A stretch of 64,000 nucleotides of DNA from Jacaranda mimosifolia. Its lineage: Eukaryota; Streptophyta; Magnoliopsida; Lamiales; Bignoniaceae. The DNA lies in NCBI GenBank assembly GCA_018894105.1, contig CM032125.1, forward strand, positions 36,441,032 through 36,505,031, in the 5' to 3' direction. A program made the translations under genes and the position numbers. Under the pieces are notes generated by a model. The model worked only from the letters and a program-made list of their open reading frames with translations. It did no database searches and was not told where the DNA came from. Positions 1 to 10,594 of the stretch are shown piece by piece (the stretch's first letter is position 1; each line of letters begins with the position of its first letter).

Positions 1-1920
1 CAAAATTTATTAACAATATGCCCCTTGTCACGTATGGAAAGTGTATGCATTATATTATTGGAATTCGTATCATAGTTTTCTTATGATATACATATAAATA
101 TAATATGAAATTAGTAAATAACATAAACGCACATATATTGCACATAATTTTCTTATGATATGCATATAAATAAACATGAAATTAGTAAAGTAACATAAAT
201 GCACATAATTTTCTTATGTTATACATATATTTAAACATACATGAAATTAATAAAGTAACATAAGTGCACGTATAACGCATATTTTTATTTTGTCCTAGTA
301 TGCCAAATTAATCTCAAATCACTAGTTTTTTCTCTAATAATCGCATAAATTCACATTATTCTATATTGTTTAATCTAAAATATAACCAAGTAATGCTATG
401 TTCAATGCGCGTGGTTTAAAAACTTATATATGATGATTATTGATGTACTTTAATGAGAAATAAATATTTATTATTGCAACACATTCTTTGCAGATTACTA
501 ACAATATATATCCTTGAAAATTATATCAATACAATAAAGGAAAAGATAATGAATATCAATGCCCAAGATCTCTTATATAATTAAACTTAATCTAAATTAT
601 TTCATATTTATTGTCACATGATTTTCCCAAAATAAAATGTGGATAGTTTTATTTAAGGTATTTAAAGCATAATTATTTAAAGAATATATAGGTGGGAAGA
701 CAATCTACACGTGCATGAATAATCATTTAAGCTTTGGATTATGACACATGAATGCACATGTAGGGAACATAAATTAGGTCAAGTACTTCTTAATTTGAAA
801 AGTCATCATAATCTTACTACCTAATCCGTGCATTTTTTTTTTTTTTTCTCTTTGATGAATGGAGATAAATAACTCTAGATATAAATAAATTATTTATAGA
901 TGGATATAAATTAAAAAGATTTGTGGCCATAAATTAATATTCTCTAGATAAAAGTACAAGACGTGTATTTGATATTTATTGAAAAATAAATAATGATACA
1001 AGTGCAAAAAGAAATTGCTCCCACCTTTTCATTAAATTTTAAAATGACGGATCCTCAACGAAAATTATTTAAAAACTAGATTAGTTGTAGCTCTCTCTAT
1101 ACATATACATGTGTGTGTGTGTGTGTGTGTATTAGCACTACATATGCATTGTAGGATCAATTTTTTTTATTATTTGAACGTGTAAAAGATAAAATTATCA
1201 TCGTACAATTTGTCAATTTAAAAAGTTCAAGAAAATTGTATTTGAAAGAACTCGACTTATTAGTTTCTTAATATAAAAAGTTATCAGTGTTAATATAAAA
1301 ATTAATTTGGAACGAGAATTTGGTGCGACAAATTTTTTGGATTAAAAAATATTTTAATGAATTTTTTAGATATAAAGATTTGTTTGAGTGAGTTTTTAGT
1401 AATTTCTCAAAATTTTAAGAAAGTGTATAATTGAGATATAGTAACAAGTTGGAATATTGAGAATAATATTATCTTTCCTTCTTATCCAAAAAAAAAAAAG
1501 ATCATCTTTCCTTATTTCAGAATTTTGGTGTAAGACTTGTTTGGAACTTTTAAATTTTTAAATTTAAAATTATAATAAAATCAACGCTACCATAGTTTAT
1601 CATAATATTAAATAATCAATAAGATTTATCGTTAAAATAATTGAAAAAGTAAAAAAGGTAAACAAATATATTCTGGGGAAAAATTCAATGGAATCAAATT
1701 AATTGCAAGAAAATGGAAATATAGTCAACACAGATTAAAATCCATACAGCCAAAATGTATTTTTGGAAAAACAGATAAAAGTTTTGGTTCATTTTCCCTT
1801 AGACTTTTGCAGGCTCAATTTCCAGTGCTGAAATAGCACAAGAGAGGAAATAGATCCTTTCAATTAGGGTGCAAGTTAAGGTGATCCCAAATCATTTGTA
1901 ATTAATTTGAAGGATTTGAA
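1..1920. other. AT-rich intergenic DNA without a recognisable gene
   Basis: No reading frame with plant coding character was seen. The stretch holds a three-copy imperfect repeat near its left end, a short TG microsatellite near 1110-1130 and several homopolymer A/T runs. Confidence 0.6.
76..277. repeat. Three imperfect tandem copies of an AT-rich unit
   Basis: Copies begin at about 76, 148 and 209, each with TTTTCTTATG followed by a short AT-rich segment, then ATGAAATTA, a run like GTAACATAA and a GCAC-containing end. Spacing is 72 and then 61 bases, so the copies have diverged by indels. Confidence 0.7.
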
Positions 1921-2345
1921 CTTTTTGTTTTTTGTTTTTTTTTACACTAAATAAGAAATTTCATTAAAGATCAAAAGGAATCACATCAAAATGATAGATA
2001 GGAATATGATCTTTCCACATAACCATTCCAAACTTAGAAATAGAGGCTTTAGCAAGATAATGAGCAGCCTGATTCACTGAACGGCGAACAAAACAAACTT
2101 AATAATTTGTAAGCTCATTCAGTAGAGCCTTGCAATCTGCAATAATAGAACTAAAAATAAGAAAAATCAACATACTCTTTCAAGACAGCATTAACAACGA
2201 TTTAAGCATCTAGTTCAAATATAACATTTGAGATTTCTTTTTTCTTTATCCAACTCAGCGCTTCACGAAAGGAAATTGCCTCGGCCACAGCTAGAGATAC
2301 ATTTCCTCTATGATGAATTTCCCTAGCTACTTGTACCACTCCTTC
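1921..2345 (-). mobile_element. Decayed retroposon carrying a plant RNase H (RVT_3-type) domain with a poly(A) tail
   Basis: Read on the minus strand, the segment encodes an RNase H-like stretch. It starts VVQVAREIHHRGN near 2342, continues AEAISFREALSWIKKK and VIFELDA, then reaches an in-frame stop. Beyond the stop the same frame resumes with VVNAVLKEY, CKALLNELTNY and, after another stop, VNQAAHYLAKAS. This is the usual motif order of the RNase H-like domain of plant LINE-type elements and their relatives. An A-rich tail lies at its 3' end (1921-1943, T-rich on the plus strand). The copy is broken by several stops and frame changes and has no reverse transcriptase part here, so it is a 5'-truncated dead copy. 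Domain identity is by recognition only. Confidence 0.75.
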
Positions 2346-2792
2346 CTCTGTAAGGATTTGAACTTAATTAGGCTCAATTTTTAATTTGAAGAGCGAAATT
2401 TTTATTTCAAAGCAATGTCAAACAGTTTGTATTTAAACTCGAATTTAAGAAAATCTTTATTTTGATATAATATTAATAGGTTTTGGTCTTATTAATCTAT
2501 TAATAAACTTGTGATGATTAGTATTTTGATTAGCTTATTTATGATAAATTAATAAATTATAAATTTAATTTGTAAATTTTTTATCATTTTATTTGATAAA
2601 AATTGTGAGTTCAAACTCTTAGTGGTTCAAAGCTTATTTAAAAACTCAAATTTGATCGAAATCAAGATGAGCTCAAAAAATATTAAGTTCGCTGAGATCA
2701 AACTTAAATCCATCAACTCAACTTTTAACCCAAAGAACCTCCAAGAATTTTAGCTTGGTAATAATCAAGACTTTGGCTCAAACTAGGAGGTA

Positions 2793-3011
2793 TTATACAG
2801 CTGGTTTTGGGGGTGCAAAGTGATCGGTTTCTTCTCTAAATTGCCCATATAAACCAAAGCTTTTCAAAGCACGATAAAACTCCAAAACTGTATTGACCAA
2901 ATACCCTGTCAAAGAGAAGAGATAAAGAGAGGGTTCAGGATGCAACTTCACAACATAAAATTCCAATAAAACAGCCAAAGCATTTCTATGCCACAAAGAT
3001 GTATAGGCTGC
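2793..3011 (-). CDS. Orphan coding-like exon, unknown product
   Basis: An open frame of about 72 codons begins right after a good acceptor (TTTTTGCAG, ending at 3012 on the minus strand) and ends at a TAA. The deduced peptide is hydrophobic in its centre, contains motifs such as LWHRNALAVLLEFY and ends APPKPAV. Codons look plant-like, but I do not recognise the family and found no convincing upstream exon between 3012 and 3484. It could be the last exon of a small gene, part of the 3' region of the DnaJ transcript, or a gene relic. Confidence 0.25.
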   Translation of the reverse strand, partial: AAYTSLWHRNALAVLLEFYVVKLHPEPSLYLFSLTGYLVNTVLEFYRALKSFGLYGQFREETDHFAPPKPAV

Positions 3012-3484
3012 CTGCAAAAATAAACACATAACTTCAACTTCAGATCACTTAATCATCGAAACATAATGAATTCACATGTTTTGGACCAGCAAAACAAAAT
3101 CTATAGACCTCTATCTTAATCTTTTTCACCAGTTGTAAAGCGTTCTCTTCGCTCTGGGTTGGAAGGGAAGAGAAGAGAAGAAAAGGTTTTTCTCATCTTC
3201 TGGGCTATATTCGACTTACAGTTGAAAGTCAGGTTAGACCAGACTGGAAATTGATGGTCTGTAACCATTTGAAGTCTCATCAGATGAGAACAGAACCCAC
3301 GACAAAAATTTTCGAGAAATTCAACTGTAGTATCAAAATGCCAATATCAAAAGTAGTTAGGCTTGTCAATTGAAAAACCGATAGACAGGTGCATCTCCAG
3401 CTATTTGTGCATCTAGTTGCGTAGTCTAGTGATGTCTTGGTCTATTGAATTGTTGGCTACCTTGGCGAGTTGATTTTCCTTTCC

Positions 3485-5818
3485 CTACTTGGCCTCAAGA
3501 TTCTTCTCTGCATTATTTACAGCCTGAGCTGCATTAGCCCCAATCTCATTTAAACTACTACTAGGAACACTTTGCAATAATACATCATCAGCATTTGCTC
3601 CATTAGGGACCTTTGGAATCTGATTACCTTCCGTTATGACCTGAAGAAGTTCCAATGGGGTAGCTGCTGGATCCAGCTCCAGGCATCCTTTTGGAGCATC
3701 TTGAGCTTCTAGACCGGTAAGCAAGTGGTTTGGTACCCGATGAGAAAATCGAAACATTTCTTCCTTTGGTATCCTCTTGATCACTTCTGGGTCTAGATTT
3801 GGACGAAATACAGTCTTAAAACCAACCACCTTCACGAGAGGAGCAACACGTACACCCTGTTCCTCATTATAGTCATCAAGCACTGTGACCATGTCATACT
3901 TGTGTATGACTTCATCGGGGGTATGCTCGTTCCAGTTAGATGACCAATTTTTGTAGAGTGCCCAAACATCATCCTTTTGGGGAAGTATTAGAATACTCCC
4001 ACGTGGACCTTTCAACCAATTAACCTTCTGAGAGAAAGAGTTGATAGATTTGCAGTTTTCATATCTGCCCACCCTAAATTCTCCACATGTTTTGTAGAAA
4101 CCTGAGCCTACCCAGTCTATAGTGCTGAATTCACTGGTGGTTTTAGAGTTAAGCCAGCTGATCCTCAACTTAAATGGCTTCCTAGAAATCACCTTGTTAA
4201 CCAGAGCATAGAAACGCGGCATGCCATCATCATCATCGTAAGCAGCCCAAACCTCATTATCCCCGAAAGAACTTTCTGCTCTATCCTGGTCAAAATCATG
4301 AAAATCAGGATCTGGAACACTCATTGATGCAGCTACAACGTCCTCTTTACTTGCATTATCAGCAGAATGGCTAACCTGAACCTTCCCTGGTTGATCTGCT
4401 ATCTTGGTAGCAGACAAGTCACCATTCCCATTTTGATCGCGTCCTTCCATATTGGCAGTGCCTCTACGTCTCTCTTTCTTGTTCTCTTTGGTCATGTCTT
4501 TCTCTTTGTCCACAGTCTTCACTGTTGTCTCTGACCTCATCATGTTTAGGTTGTCTAGAATCTCCTTTCGAGCCTTTCCAATCAGCATCTTACGGGTTTC
4601 AATGGGTGTCAAATCTCTAGTACTGTTGGGCTGACGGTAAGTGCCAGAAAACCCATAAATCCTTGATCCCGGTGCACTCCCACTAGCAGTTCCAAAACCA
4701 CCATTTCCCTGGGCCATATTATAGTTCATTCTGTATCGACTACTATCATCATCTAATTTGCTCTTTTTAACAAATCCCTCCCACCCTGCAGAGCCATGCG
4801 ATTCAGTATGTGCTCTCTTCAATTTATCCTGTGCCTGCTGAACAACATTGGCTGCTTTTGCTGCTATAGAAGGATCTGTGCTACCAACACCAGCTGTTCC
4901 AGAAAGTGGATCCTGCTGGTAGAGCGGATATCTAGACGAATTTGAACCTGAATGACCTGGTCCTGCTTTTTGAGCAGCTGGAACATTTCTCCCAGGATCA
5001 TAAGCATTTCGACTAGGGACACGATCAGTTGAAGGGTGCTGTCGTTGTCGGGGAACCTGATTTGATGACTTAGAAAAACTGAAAGGTGGAGCTGTCTCTG
5101 AGGCCATAAAGGCTTCATTACAGTGGGGACAAAGGAGAGTATGGTTGAGGTACATCTTAAGATATTCATAGTGCATCTTGCATCGATGACAGATAGTCCA
5201 AAAAGTATCAGTTCTTTGATAGGATGGAGGAGGGGTTGGCGTATGGGGCACCTTCGAAGTGTTGTTTTGGGTCTTTGGAACTGTTGGGGTCTTTGGAATT
5301 GTTTGCGTCTTTGGTATTGACGTCGTCCTGCTTGCATGGTTGAAAATTCCATTTGCCCTGGATGGTGCTGATGGAGCTGATGGACCACCAGTATGCATCT
5401 GAACTTTCTGTTGGAATCCTCTAAGGCCCCTCCTTTGATTATATGCCAACCTCTTAACCTTGTCTGACAACAAACCCCATGCCTCTGAAACAAGCTTAAA
5501 TGCACCATCAGCACCAACTGATTTATTTTTATCAGGATGCAGCATGAGGACCAATTTGCGGTATTGTTTTCTTATTGTTTCATCATCAGCTGATGGGTTC
5601 ACACCCAGCACCCCATACCAGTCAATTTCCCCACTTATCTTATTCTCTGCAGAAACATATACATCAAGCGTTGTCAACATCTGGGAAATACCATCCAACC
5701 CTGGATACAGATTTTGTGCCTTCAAGGCAAATTTTTTTGCACCAGCAAAATCTCTTTTTTCTAACTTGCCCTCAGCAATTGATTTTGCCCTGAGAGCTTC
5801 ATCTCTATTACACTCCAT
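3485..5818 (-). CDS. J-domain co-chaperone with DUF3444 (At5g53150-like)
   Basis: This is a single coding exon of 777 aa. The start is the ATG at 5818, giving MECNRDEALRAK, the conserved beginning of this plant family; the frame is open three codons further up but only from a TTG. An N-terminal helical repeat-like region (about 1-60) precedes a J domain at about 66-130 with the HPD tripeptide at 94-96, needed to stimulate Hsp70 ATPase. A low-complexity Pro/Thr/Lys linker leads to a zinc-ribbon-like CxxC...CxxC motif (about 205-240). The C-terminal third is a DUF3444 domain, with landmarks DDDGMPRFYALV and SHRVP. Arabidopsis At5g53150 has the same architecture and similar length. The substrate is unknown; a role as a J-protein is inferred from the HPD motif. 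The next genes to the right match its Arabidopsis neighbours. Confidence 0.93.
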   Translation of the reverse strand: MECNRDEALRAKSIAEGKLEKRDFAGAKKFALKAQNLYPGLDGISQMLTTLDVYVSAENKISGEIDWYGVLGVNPSADDETIRKQYRKLVLMLHPDKNKSVGADGAFKLVSEAWGLLSDKVKRLAYNQRRGLRGFQQKVQMHTGGPSAPSAPSRANGIFNHASRTTSIPKTQTIPKTPTVPKTQNNTSKVPHTPTPPPSYQRTDTFWTICHRCKMHYEYLKMYLNHTLLCPHCNEAFMASETAPPFSFSKSSNQVPRQRQHPSTDRVPSRNAYDPGRNVPAAQKAGPGHSGSNSSRYPLYQQDPLSGTAGVGSTDPSIAAKAANVVQQAQDKLKRAHTESHGSAGWEGFVKKSKLDDDSSRYRMNYNMAQGNGGFGTASGSAPGSRIYGFSGTYRQPNSTRDLTPIETRKMLIGKARKEILDNLNMMRSETTVKTVDKEKDMTKENKKERRRGTANMEGRDQNGNGDLSATKIADQPGKVQVSHSADNASKEDVVAASMSVPDPDFHDFDQDRAESSFGDNEVWAAYDDDDGMPRFYALVNKVISRKPFKLRISWLNSKTTSEFSTIDWVGSGFYKTCGEFRVGRYENCKSINSFSQKVNWLKGPRGSILILPQKDDVWALYKNWSSNWNEHTPDEVIHKYDMVTVLDDYNEEQGVRVAPLVKVVGFKTVFRPNLDPEVIKRIPKEEMFRFSHRVPNHLLTGLEAQDAPKGCLELDPAATPLELLQVITEGNQIPKVPNGANADDVLLQSVPSSSLNEIGANAAQAVNNAEKNLEAK

Positions 5819-8800
5819 ATTTCCCAAATGTTTTTCCTCTCAAATGTTAACCTGATTATTGACAGTACTCTCAGTGCAGCATGACAGCCATATGAACACC
5901 TCAAGACCAGTTGAACACAACCTAAATGTATGGTGCTGGGTAGTATGGATCTCTGCACAACAGAGGTTCTCTTAATCTTAATTGTTAAATACCTGATTCA
6001 GGGAAAAAGTTCAGACAAAAAATATTACAAAAAATTCAAGATCACACAACAGAATAAATGTTCAGATGGAAAGGCAAATAACTCAACAGAATAAATGTTC
6101 ATTCATGAAGCAGTTAAGTGTGTTCCTATAAATCAGTTTTTGACAAATTTGTCACTTCACTTTCAAGAATTCGGCCAAAATATTTGCATCCAGAGTTACA
6201 GTAAGACCAGCTAAAACATCATGAATGACAAGCATCAAATCAGTGTATCATGAGTTCAAGTCTACAACATTCAAAAGACAAAAAAGAAAAAGTTCCATTA
6301 AATCAAAATTTTTAGGTCAGTCACTGAGATCAGAACCAAGCTTATCACAAGATCACCTATAAATTGCATAAGTCACGTTCAGAGTTAGAAATCTATAAAT
6401 AACAATTGACACCCCAAACTAGATATAATCTCAAATCTGAAAGATGTCAATAAGCAATTGCACGTCTACAGAATCATTTACATTAATGTCCATGGAACAG
6501 CTCCTAAAAAATAATTATCAGAAACAAGTACTAACTGTCAGCAGAGAAGGTAAACCTGCCTCTCAATCATAATTCCAGATTGAGTGGGATCCAAACCCCG
6601 GAATGTTCAAGAAACCATGCAAAATAAACAACACCTTTCAGCCCAACAATTAAACAACTCAAATCGACAGTTGAAACACTCAATCTGGTGGTAAATTTTA
6701 CAGATTTTGTTTAGAAACTAGTATTTCCTCTAATTTTTAAGTTACTTTTCATTTATCCTTATTTTTTTCTCATTTAACTGAACTTTAAAATCTAGACACT
6801 TTTATTAGGAGTAAGGAGCTTAGAGTTTGAATTCAGTATGGTAAATTTGTGCTTAAAAAGATAATCTTTGCTCCTTTTGAGTTATGTGCGAAGGAAAAGG
6901 GCTAATCAATAAATTTGACTACAAGTCGCAAAGTTGTGATTTTGTTTCCTCCACATTCCGATTGTCCACAACTTCCTTGTAACTACCACATTTATTCAGA
7001 TAAAAATAGTGCATCGAAACTGCATTAATTTCCTTTCCACATTTGCTCCACCTATTGAAACAAAAAGAGACATGTCAGATCACCATGTCCTCTTTACTTT
7101 CTGTATCCAAAGAACGAGAAGATTAAGACGAAACTATCCAGACAGTGAAACAGGGGTCAAGGACCAGAGAATCATTTCGACGTTTAGAGCAGGTGCAGCA
7201 TAGATCCAAATTAAATAAGGCAAGCCCCCAGGGCTAATTCCATTATGCTGGAAAAACAAATCATCACAACTTACATTTCTTTTGAAACGGCATGAATTTT
7301 TGATCCAACTCTCCACCATTAGATAGGCCAGGACTAAGGAGGCGGTCATGCATGGTGGTAGGTGGTGGATCTGATGGAAGGCAATTTCTGGATGACGGAG
7401 AAGCAGCATAGATTGAAATGCCGAGATTTTCGAAAAAGTAAAAACTGGATGAGGACGGTGTTAGAAGAAATAAGGACAAGAAGGCACAATAAGAAAGTGC
7501 AAACAAACGAAGCACGTTTGCAGGAGGATAAGATAAGAGCAAAGTTTAGAGATTGGATGTGCTATTATTTGATTTTACATGCTTCTGGTTTTTCTTTATT
7601 TGGCTGTATAGATGGAAAGTGAAATGTAACAATGTGTTTGATTTCTGATCTTAAATTCAAAAATTGCAAGCAAGCATGCTTTTTACAAGTTACAGTAGCA
7701 TTTTTGTTAAGTTTATACAAAAGTTCTTATGTTTCTTTGTTCTACTCTTCTTCCTTTTTAAAGCAGGATGAAAGGAGCATAGAAGATATATACTTCACAC
7801 ATGCACCAAGGGCAACAATTAATGGGTCACGATATTTGAGCCACTCATGTTCAATGCAGCAATAAAAACACTAGCCGTGATCAGTCCATAATGAGAACAT
7901 TTTCATATTTTTCTATTTTCATGTATTATTCTGCTTATGCACACAAGGGAGGAGCCGTATGAGATGAAAATCTAACATACGGTTCTGGAACAAAGATTCT
8001 TTTAATTGAATGGCAACTGACAACCATATCGGATGTTAACTCAATCTGAAGGAAATTATGCAGAAGCTTTACAGAATTATTATGAAGCTATGCAACTAGA
8101 AATCAATCCCTATGATTGAAGTTATATACTCTATAATATAGGAACAGGAACAATGGCCTCCCCCAACAATAGGTGGCTGCAAAAAATGATAACTGCTACT
8201 TCACAAACAAGTCGAATGTACCCAAACACTAGTATTAACCACTCATATAACATTAGCACAGTAGTATAAATTATGCTATGATATTACATTTTGATCATGG
8301 GTTCAAATCAGTTAAGTGATCTGTGAAAGATAAAATTTGGGAGTTGGAGAACAATCTGAGCCTTACAACATTGCCTAAACAGGTAGGTCACCATGGTTAA
8401 GCTTCTTTTTCTTTAAGCATTCACGTCCAATTTCCTTTAACATCCACCACGAAACTAAAAGAAATAGAGAAACAAAACACGAGTATAGCGTAAAAATCTG
8501 AAAAAGCACATTCCATTAAATCAGTAAGTTCTAGGGCAAAACCCTCGTCCCATCACAAACTTAATTTCAATAGCATTAAAGGAAAAAGAACATTCTAACA
8601 ACCACAAAAACATACCCAGAATGGATAAAACTCACAAATCAGAAACAATCACAAATTCAACGAAAACACACCGCTAAAATGGATCTGAGATGATTCAAAA
8701 AAGAAAAGCAAAACTCAGAACTTCACTCCTAAATTCACATTACACTGTTCAAAAACCCTAGATTCACCATCAAAAGTTTCAGCTTTCAAATAGAATTCAG

Positions 8801-8930
8801 CAAATAAAATGAACAAGAATAATTACCCTTTAAATTCGGAATTTGAACCGGCAGGAGGTGAAATTTGTCGGGATTTTTTTTCTTTTATTTTTCCCACCAA
8901 ATTGAAACGGGGGACTGCAAATGTTTTTAG
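5819..8930 (-). other. 5' leader of the DnaJ gene with a ~3-kb intron
   Basis: On the minus strand an acceptor AATAATCAG ends at 5852, leaving 33 leader bases before the ATG. A matching donor (GGTAATT) lies at 8826, preceded by an A/G-rich exon up to about 8930, so the leader intron would be about 2,975 bases. It contains no recognised gene. The segment 7134-7540 has open frames on both strands, and a donor-like AAT|GTAAGT near 7275 follows a Pro/Ser-rich minus-strand frame, but I could not name a product. A fully spliced transcript is needed to confirm this leader. Confidence 0.55.
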
Positions 8931-10594
8931 TCAAAGCCCCCAAAGAGAAAAGAGAAATCTGAAATGCCCAAAAAATATCTGAAATTGAAAATGTGGAATG
9001 GTGTAGGGTTTCTTTTTTATGTTTAAAACCAAACTTTGGGTTAATCTAACTAGAGTTGGCATTAACTAGGGTTAAAGTTTACATTTAAGTTAACTAGAGT
9101 TACTTTTTCACTACTCAATTGAATATTCCTTTTTCTTTTTTGATTTAAAAAATTAATAACTTTAATTTATTTGATTTTGGTAACCCTTTTCAACTTTTCG
9201 GCATTTACTCGCTCAGTCTTAAATTAAATAAAATTATCTTCTTTTTATATATCATCGGTCTTTCGATAGGTATAATATCTTGAAATGTGATTGTGGAAAT
9301 ACATCTCTATATATGATATGATTAATATTTTAGTATTTCGATAATATAATAAATTTTTATGACAATGTTATCTTCAATTAGTCTATCCTTTTTAATTGGA
9401 GAAAAGGCGAGACTTAATTAATTGAAAAAATATACTTTGCTTAGGTGATAAAAAATTGTAAATCTAGAAAATAGAAGAGTTCATGTTTCATACCAATGAT
9501 GCTTGATTTGCTAACAATTGTTCCTCTAGGCTTGCCATAACATTTAGCATAGGCATTGAGGGACAAAGTACAAAAGCTAGGCTTTTGTACATTTTAACAC
9601 ATTCCAAAGTGATACAATATTCACAATGAGGAAACAACAAGTACTAATAGATAAAGAGCTAGGGCTAGGTTTAATGTCATTTGTATATCATGTTCTAAGC
9701 CAATAAGGTAATATGTGATCACCTCAGTTGTTAATGAAATTCCATGTTATGCTTCTTTTAGTAGAAATACTTGGTTAATTAATGAGACTAATTCCCGATT
9801 GATTTTATCAAAAAAAAAAAAAAGTCATGAAAAAAAGCCATGAAAAAAAAGGGGATCGAATTTGTTTTTAAACCTTATATATAAAGATCCGTTACATTGT
9901 GAGAATTGATAACACCTTAAATCATTACCTTAACCACAACGAAAGGAACATCAAATATAAGATTAGCGATTGATATAAAATCGTAACAAGATAACCGAAC
10001 TGAAAGGCACAGTTGAATTATGAAAAAATTAATATTTTTTAAGGTATTTTAATTCGACATAATTTCAACTGCCCGTAAAATTTATAAGATATTTTTGAGG
10101 TTTAAAAGATAAATAAAAATTGCTAGGTAAATTATATTAAAAAGAATGTATTACCAAGAGTCAAACCTCAGCTGTCTCAAGGACAGCTTTGACAGGTCCC
10201 CCTCTCCACACTTGACTCGTGTTGATAGTTGCACATTTTTTGACAGACTTCTCCAATGATTGATCTGATTGAGCTTCTGACTGCCCCAAATCCAAATCTT
10301 CATAAAATGTGCAAAAGCTTAATGCAAGTCAGCCAAATAAACCAATCAATGGTATTCTAGCTTTCCCGCTTCTGACCTCAAAGTAACAGTAACAATTACA
10401 AAGTGCTACAAATATGGAGTTTTAAAACATTTGAAAAAAAAAAAAAAGGAAAAAAAATAAAGATAATTGACCAGGGTAAAAAACGCCTTCATGCACGTTA
10501 ACTTTTATATTCATGCTGGCAATAATAAATTACAAGAAACAAACCAACTAACGAACAAATTAAGTGTGATAAATTCGTCAACTTTTTTGAATCT
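8931..10594. other. Intergenic DNA between the DnaJ gene and the PP2C remnant
   Basis: AT-rich and without a supported gene. Likely contains the DnaJ promoter at its left end and the 3' flank of the PP2C remnant at its right end. Confidence 0.5.
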
